Shown: positions 60,557 to 64,000 of the stretch, piece by piece
Numbering within the stretch: the stretch's first letter is position 1
Layout: every line of letters starts with the position of its first letter
Assembly: GCA_000320605.2 (NCBI GenBank)
Contig: KB445791.1
Location: 3,336,576 to 3,400,575 of the forward strand
Length of the DNA stretch: 64,000 bases
Origin: Gelatoporia subvermispora B
Taxonomy: Eukaryota > Basidiomycota > Agaricomycetes > Polyporales > Gelatoporiaceae
Direction: 5' to 3'
The notes under the pieces: generated by a model
The model's database searches: none
Seen by the model: the letters and a program-made list of their open reading frames with translations, nothing else
What the model was told of the DNA's origin: nothing
Program-made: the position numbers and the translations under genes

Positions 60557-61145
60557 GCACTCCACTGACATATCGTGTACACTGGTTGTAATTCGCTTTG
60601 ATTTCAGCCGTATATGTATCGCTAGGTTTTTTGTAACGACTTGGGGCGGGAGGCGTCGCATGGGACCACGACTTGTACGAGCAATCCCTCGTTTCTACGC
60701 CCATCCGGGGTGCAGCTACCCGAGGCGGGGAAGCGTCGCAACTTCCATGAGGGCGCGAGCGAGTTGTTCGCCAAGGGTGGGGCACCGTTGGATACGAACA
60801 TGACGCACGTAGAAACGAGTGTGCAGCAGTGCCGCAGGTCGTCCCGGCGGCATGCCCTAATCTGTCTTGCGACCACAGTGCCCGGTTAAGGTAATTTTGA
60901 ACGATCACCAAGAAATGCTCGTTGCTCCCCGAATGCATCCGCATGTCATATAACGGCCGCTGCTGCGGAAACGGGCGGGAGCTCCTCCTGTCTCACGCCC
61001 AACTCTGTCTCTCTCACTGTAACTCTTGAGCACTGCTCCTATACCTTGTCATTCTTTGGCAGCACCGATACATTGTGAACCGTTGTACGGCTTTATATAT
61101 TTGATAACTCTCTCGCGACAGCGCGGCGCTCTTTCCAGCGGCAAA
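60557..61145. other. intergenic region between exonuclease V and the copper transporter
   Basis: About 0.6 kb with the 3' side of the EXO5 gene and the promoter of the copper transporter gene. Overlapping frames in 60,468-60,889 are shadows without domains. Confidence 0.5.
61094..61101 (+). promoter_or_regulatory. possible TATA box of the copper transporter gene
   Basis: A TTATATAT stretch lies about 50 bp upstream of the ATG at 61146, a plausible fungal TATA position. Confidence 0.35.
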
Positions 61146-62103
61146 ATGCAGATGGACGGCTGGCAAGACTATCTCCATATTTCGTTCTTGGGGGAACATG
61201 TTCTGTTCCCCAATCTACGTCTGGGCTCGTCATGGAGCTTTATTCTGGCATCTTTGACGACGATCTTCATCTGTTTGACTGAGAGGTATCGAAATAGGCA
61301 AGACGTACATGCGAACGCGACTGATATTCGTCAGGTTGTTGACATACGCGATATCGACGCACTGGGATCCGTTGCACCTCCGTACTTCACGTCTCAGGAA
61401 TGCGAGCTGGAGGACAGCTCTGTACTGGTTGGTTACACTCGAGCGTTTGTACGTCTATACACATCCATGACACTTCCTGTCTTATGTACGTGAACACCGT
61501 GACAGGCTGTACATGTTGATCGCTATGACATTCAACGTTGGGTACGTATTGCATAACCTTATTGGCTAAGATGTGTGACGAAGAATGTATCATCATGTAG
61601 ACTGCTGCTCATCACAGTGAGGATTATTTGTCGTAGCCCTGTCCCCTTCGCTCACCGTATGATAGGTAAGCACACTATCTGCGGGACAATTTGCAATCGA
61701 GCTCCTTGAGGCACCAAAACCTCAGCGCATGGAGTACGTTCGCACAACAAATAGGCAGCCACCGTCCCTTACATCCCTTCGCAGCCTGGAGCACAAACAA
61801 CCATTGCTTCGACCGTCTCGAGAAGAATACAGCGATTCTCAGGATTACAACCAGCAGATAAATTCCGAGGCGTATCCTCCACTAATCTCGTCACGACCTC
61901 GTTCGAAGTCCAAACCGGATAGCATCTTCATACACCCTGCTCAATCCAACCTGGCACGCGCTGACGCCGCTGCAGTCCAGCTTGGGCTGTCCGGCGACAC
62001 GGAGCTCGTCAAGGCCAACGAATATCCAGCGGACGAAGACCCCTGGGAGCTAGGAAAAGGGAAGGACGTTGCACGCGCACTTCTCACCGGTAGCCGATCA
62101 TAA
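61146..62103 (+). CDS. Ctr-type copper transporter
   Basis: A copper uptake channel of the plasma or vacuolar membrane. Five exons (61146-61285, 61335-61448, 61506-61541, 61601-61616, 61666-62103) join in frame to 247 residues. The start MQMDGWQDYLHISFLGEHVL leads to membrane segment 1 (GSSWSFILASLTTIFICLTE). The loop ASWRTALYWLVTLERLLYML enters segment 2, which contains the M-x3-M copper motif in YMLIAMTF. Segment 3 reads NVGLLLITVSTLSAGQFAIE; the first Gly of the usual G-x3-G is replaced by Thr, unless the 16 nt exon is spliced differently. The long cytosolic tail is Ser/Arg-rich and ends LLTGSRS; it lacks the usual Cys/His copper-binding end. No Met-rich extracellular N terminus is present. 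Confidence 0.85.
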
Positions 62104-62284
62104 ATAATCGCTGTTCCTGTATGTACTTCTTGACCACTCGAGAAAGAAAGAGTAGGAATCTCGGTCGTCACAGTTCCATCCACGGCGCATGTCCGTTCCC
62201 AACTACATTATCGCCTGTATAGATACGTAGGCCAACTTATATATGATATCAGCAGTGAAGTAAAGTCAAAAAAACACCAAGGTC

Positions 62285-64000
62285 CTATCGCGCCCGCCCA
62301 GTGTCCCCGCCGACAACGCCCGCGCGCCGTACAGGAAACCCAGCTGAACGCTTTGGCTCCGTATCGTCCACGGCACGGTTCCACCGGTCAATCAATTTTG
62401 ACACGCCCTGGAATGGCCGTTCTGGGGAGGGCGACCGCACACCGGGGGATGTGGGTGGCTCTGTCGGCGCAGCGCCCCGCCTTTCAGGGAATGGTGACAC
62501 TGAGTGCTCGACCGCCGTCGTCGTTCGATCGTCTGTAATCGACCTCGCTAGGGGCGAAGGCGTCCTGCGAGCAGGCAGGCCATTTACACCATTCGCAGCC
62601 GCCACCGGCTTCTGAGTTACAGAGGTCCGCGAGACCAGCCGCTCCTTCGCGGAGTCAGAAGTAGTCCAACCAGTCTTCCTGGGACTTTCTGGAACCTCTA
62701 GCGACGTCCTGGACGAGACAGGCGACGAGCTGGGAGACAATCTTGGGAAGCGCGTAGCTGCAGACGAAGGGGAAGCCAGGGATCCCTCGGCGCTACCATT
62801 GGCCTGCTTGAGCTTTAGCGCAGCCGGTTTCGACGCGACGGGCGGAGCAGAGGGCGGGGGACCGGAGCCCGGGCCCTTCGCGCCAATAGCCTCGTATCGC
62901 TGCACCATATCTGATATTGAACTGCGACGTGGTGTGTGCCGAGGATTCGCAGGCGCAGGGGCCAATGAATCTCGCCTGAGAGCAGGCGAAAGTCTATCTT
63001 CGGCAGAGAGGGACTTCGCAACAGATACAGGAGCAAGGAACATGGATTGAGGACGAGCACGGCCAGAAGCAGGAGCAGGCGTTGCTGAAGATATAGAAGA
63101 CTTGAGCGGAATTGGGCGAATGATAGACGGCTGTGCGCGCTGCTGACTAGATGGGGGACGTGCAGGCAGCGCACGGCTAGTCAGAGGTGCATCGTGTACT
63201 AATGACTGCGGCGATTCAGAACGTGCGATGGGCCCAAGAGACGGAGGTTTCAAGGAAGTGGATGGTGGCAAGCCCGACCGACCCAGGTTGTCACTTGGTT
63301 TCGATACTGTGGCCTTCGCTTTCTCGCTCTCCCTGTCGCGATCCTGGCTGCTAGGCGATACTCCACCTCCCCAGAGGTCAACCAAGTCATGGACAGAGCT
63401 TTGCCGGCCTTTTGGACGAGGACGTCGAGGCTTGTCACCCTGCGGCTTCTCGACACCTACGAGGTTCCTCCTGGGGTATTCCTGCACCTTCTCCGCGGAT
63501 GGCTCGAGTGGTAACCCGCCGGGTACGTCCTCTGGACCTTCATCGCTCGACGAGCTCCTCGCAGACGCGGGGGCAGATGGTGCGATCGGGCTCCAGTTCT
63601 CCGTCAGACCAGTCGAAGACGGCGTGCTCTCCCTCGCAGCCTTCGTGTCGACCGGCGGCGGCCGTAAATTCTGCCGAGCTGCACTCGCTCCCGTAACATT
63701 CGCGCTCGCCCCCGTTCCTGACCGCGTGATAAACGCCTTCGTCCGCACCGGCGACCTCGATGATCCCGCACTCCCTGCCCGCTCTCTCTCCCCTTCTCGC
63801 ACTAGCTCCCTCTCCCTTGGCCTCTCTGCCCGCTCCAAAGCCATCCACGTCTGCCCCACCTCAGGCGTGACGCTCTCCGCCTCGAGTGGCCGCACAAGCT
63901 GGATCGGGCTGCGCTCGATGACCGACGCGCGCTTGCTCGGCGACGCACGCAACACCGGTTCGCTCTGCTGCACAGGCGACGGCGTCCCTGCAGACATCGA
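62285..64000 (-). CDS. C-terminal part of a probable Ark/NAK-family kinase, truncated by the window edge
   Basis: An open frame runs from the right edge to a TAG at 62285, without introns. A GTCTGCAG acceptor-like sequence near 63990 suggests an exon starting there, with the 5' part of the gene outside the window. The visible part is Pro/Ser/Arg-rich and disordered. It contains short tryptophan/leucine motifs: SVHDLVDLWGGGV, SISDMVQRYEAIG and GVSKLIDRWNRAV near the end. Spaced [D/K]LVDLW/LIDRW motifs in a disordered tail are what I recall of basidiomycete Ark1/Prk1/NAK actin-regulating kinases, but the kinase domain itself is not visible, so this is a tentative call. It could instead be another cortical or endocytic scaffold. 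Confidence 0.45.
   Translation of the reverse strand, partial: SMSAGTPSPVQQSEPVLRASPSKRASVIERSPIQLVRPLEAESVTPEVGQTWMALERAERPRERELVREGERERAGSAGSSRSPVRTKAFITRSGTGASANVTGASAARQNLRPPPVDTKAARESTPSSTGLTENWSPIAPSAPASARSSSSDEGPEDVPGGLPLEPSAEKVQEYPRRNLVGVEKPQGDKPRRPRPKGRQSSVHDLVDLWGGGVSPSSQDRDRESEKAKATVSKPSDNLGRSGLPPSTSLKPPSLGPIARSESPQSLVHDAPLTSRALPARPPSSQQRAQPSIIRPIPLKSSISSATPAPASGRARPQSMFLAPVSVAKSLSAEDRLSPALRRDSLAPAPANPRHTPRRSSISDMVQRYEAIGAKGPGSGPPPSAPPVASKPAALKLKQANGSAEGSLASPSSAATRFPRLSPSSSPVSSRTSLEVPESPRKTGWTTSDSAKERLVSRTSVTQKPVAAANGVNGLPARRTPSPLARSITDDRTTTAVEHSVSPFPERRGAAPTEPPTSPGVRSPSPERPFQGVSKLIDRWNRAVDDTEPKRSAGFPVRRAGVVGGDTGRAR

Overview
The window is eukaryotic nuclear DNA from a filamentous basidiomycete, most probably an Agaricomycete. 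The evidence is: genes on both strands cut by many 50-65 nt GT-AG introns, conserved fungal housekeeping genes, a secreted CPL1-like protein, a short Ctr copper transporter and a family of lineage-type zinc-finger proteins. I found no bacterial operons, rRNA, CRISPR or recognisable transposon. The species is not determined. Exon joins were worked out by hand from splice signals, reading frame and family motifs. Where every exon was resolved, the total coding length was checked to be a multiple of three.

Layout. 0.2-12 kb: prephenate dehydratase (-), an M16 zinc peptidase (+), a NUFIP1/Rsa1-type snoRNP assembly factor (-), a triple-KH RNA-binding protein (-) and ribosomal protein uL13 (-). 12.8-19.5 kb: mitochondrial acyl carrier protein (+), an SMP-30/gluconolactonase-like protein (+), mitochondrial ribosomal protein bL17 (+) and a secreted AIM6-like phosphodiesterase (-). 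20.1-25.4 kb: three tandem paralogs (A, B, C) of an unrecognised zinc-finger family. 25.8-31.4 kb: a secreted Pro/Ala-rich protein (-) and a Mn-type cation diffusion facilitator (+). 31.4-40.1 kb: a BIRC6-type E2 enzyme (-), a GCK-III kinase (+) and AP-3 delta (-). 41.7-44.1 kb: a 2-oxoglutarate oxygenase (+) and an NXT1/p15-like export factor (+). 44.5-53.5 kb: two head-to-head DEAH helicases, Prp22 (-) and a DHX29/DHX57-like protein (+). 53.7-64 kb: an unknown disordered protein (-), a CPL1-like secreted protein (-), exonuclease V (+), a Ctr copper transporter (+) and the C-terminal part of a probable Ark/NAK-type kinase that runs off the right edge (-).

The best candidate for something undescribed is the tandem zinc-finger family. 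The three copies share a phase-2 intron near the start codon, a C-x2-C-x9-H-x4-H finger, a C-x2-C-x12-H-x4/5-C finger interrupted by an intron at the same place, a disordered middle and a conserved C-terminal helical domain. Copy A appears to have lost one base inside its first finger and uses a GC splice donor where B and C use GT. Other notable points are an exonuclease V carrying a PIP box plus UIM-like motifs, and an E2 carrying a SUMO-interaction-like motif plus two MIU-like repeats.

The genes are mostly independent housekeeping genes and do not form one pathway. Several neighbours are convergent with very short gaps (38 bp between stops at 18.3 kb, 60 bp at 31.4 kb), so overlapping 3' UTRs are likely.
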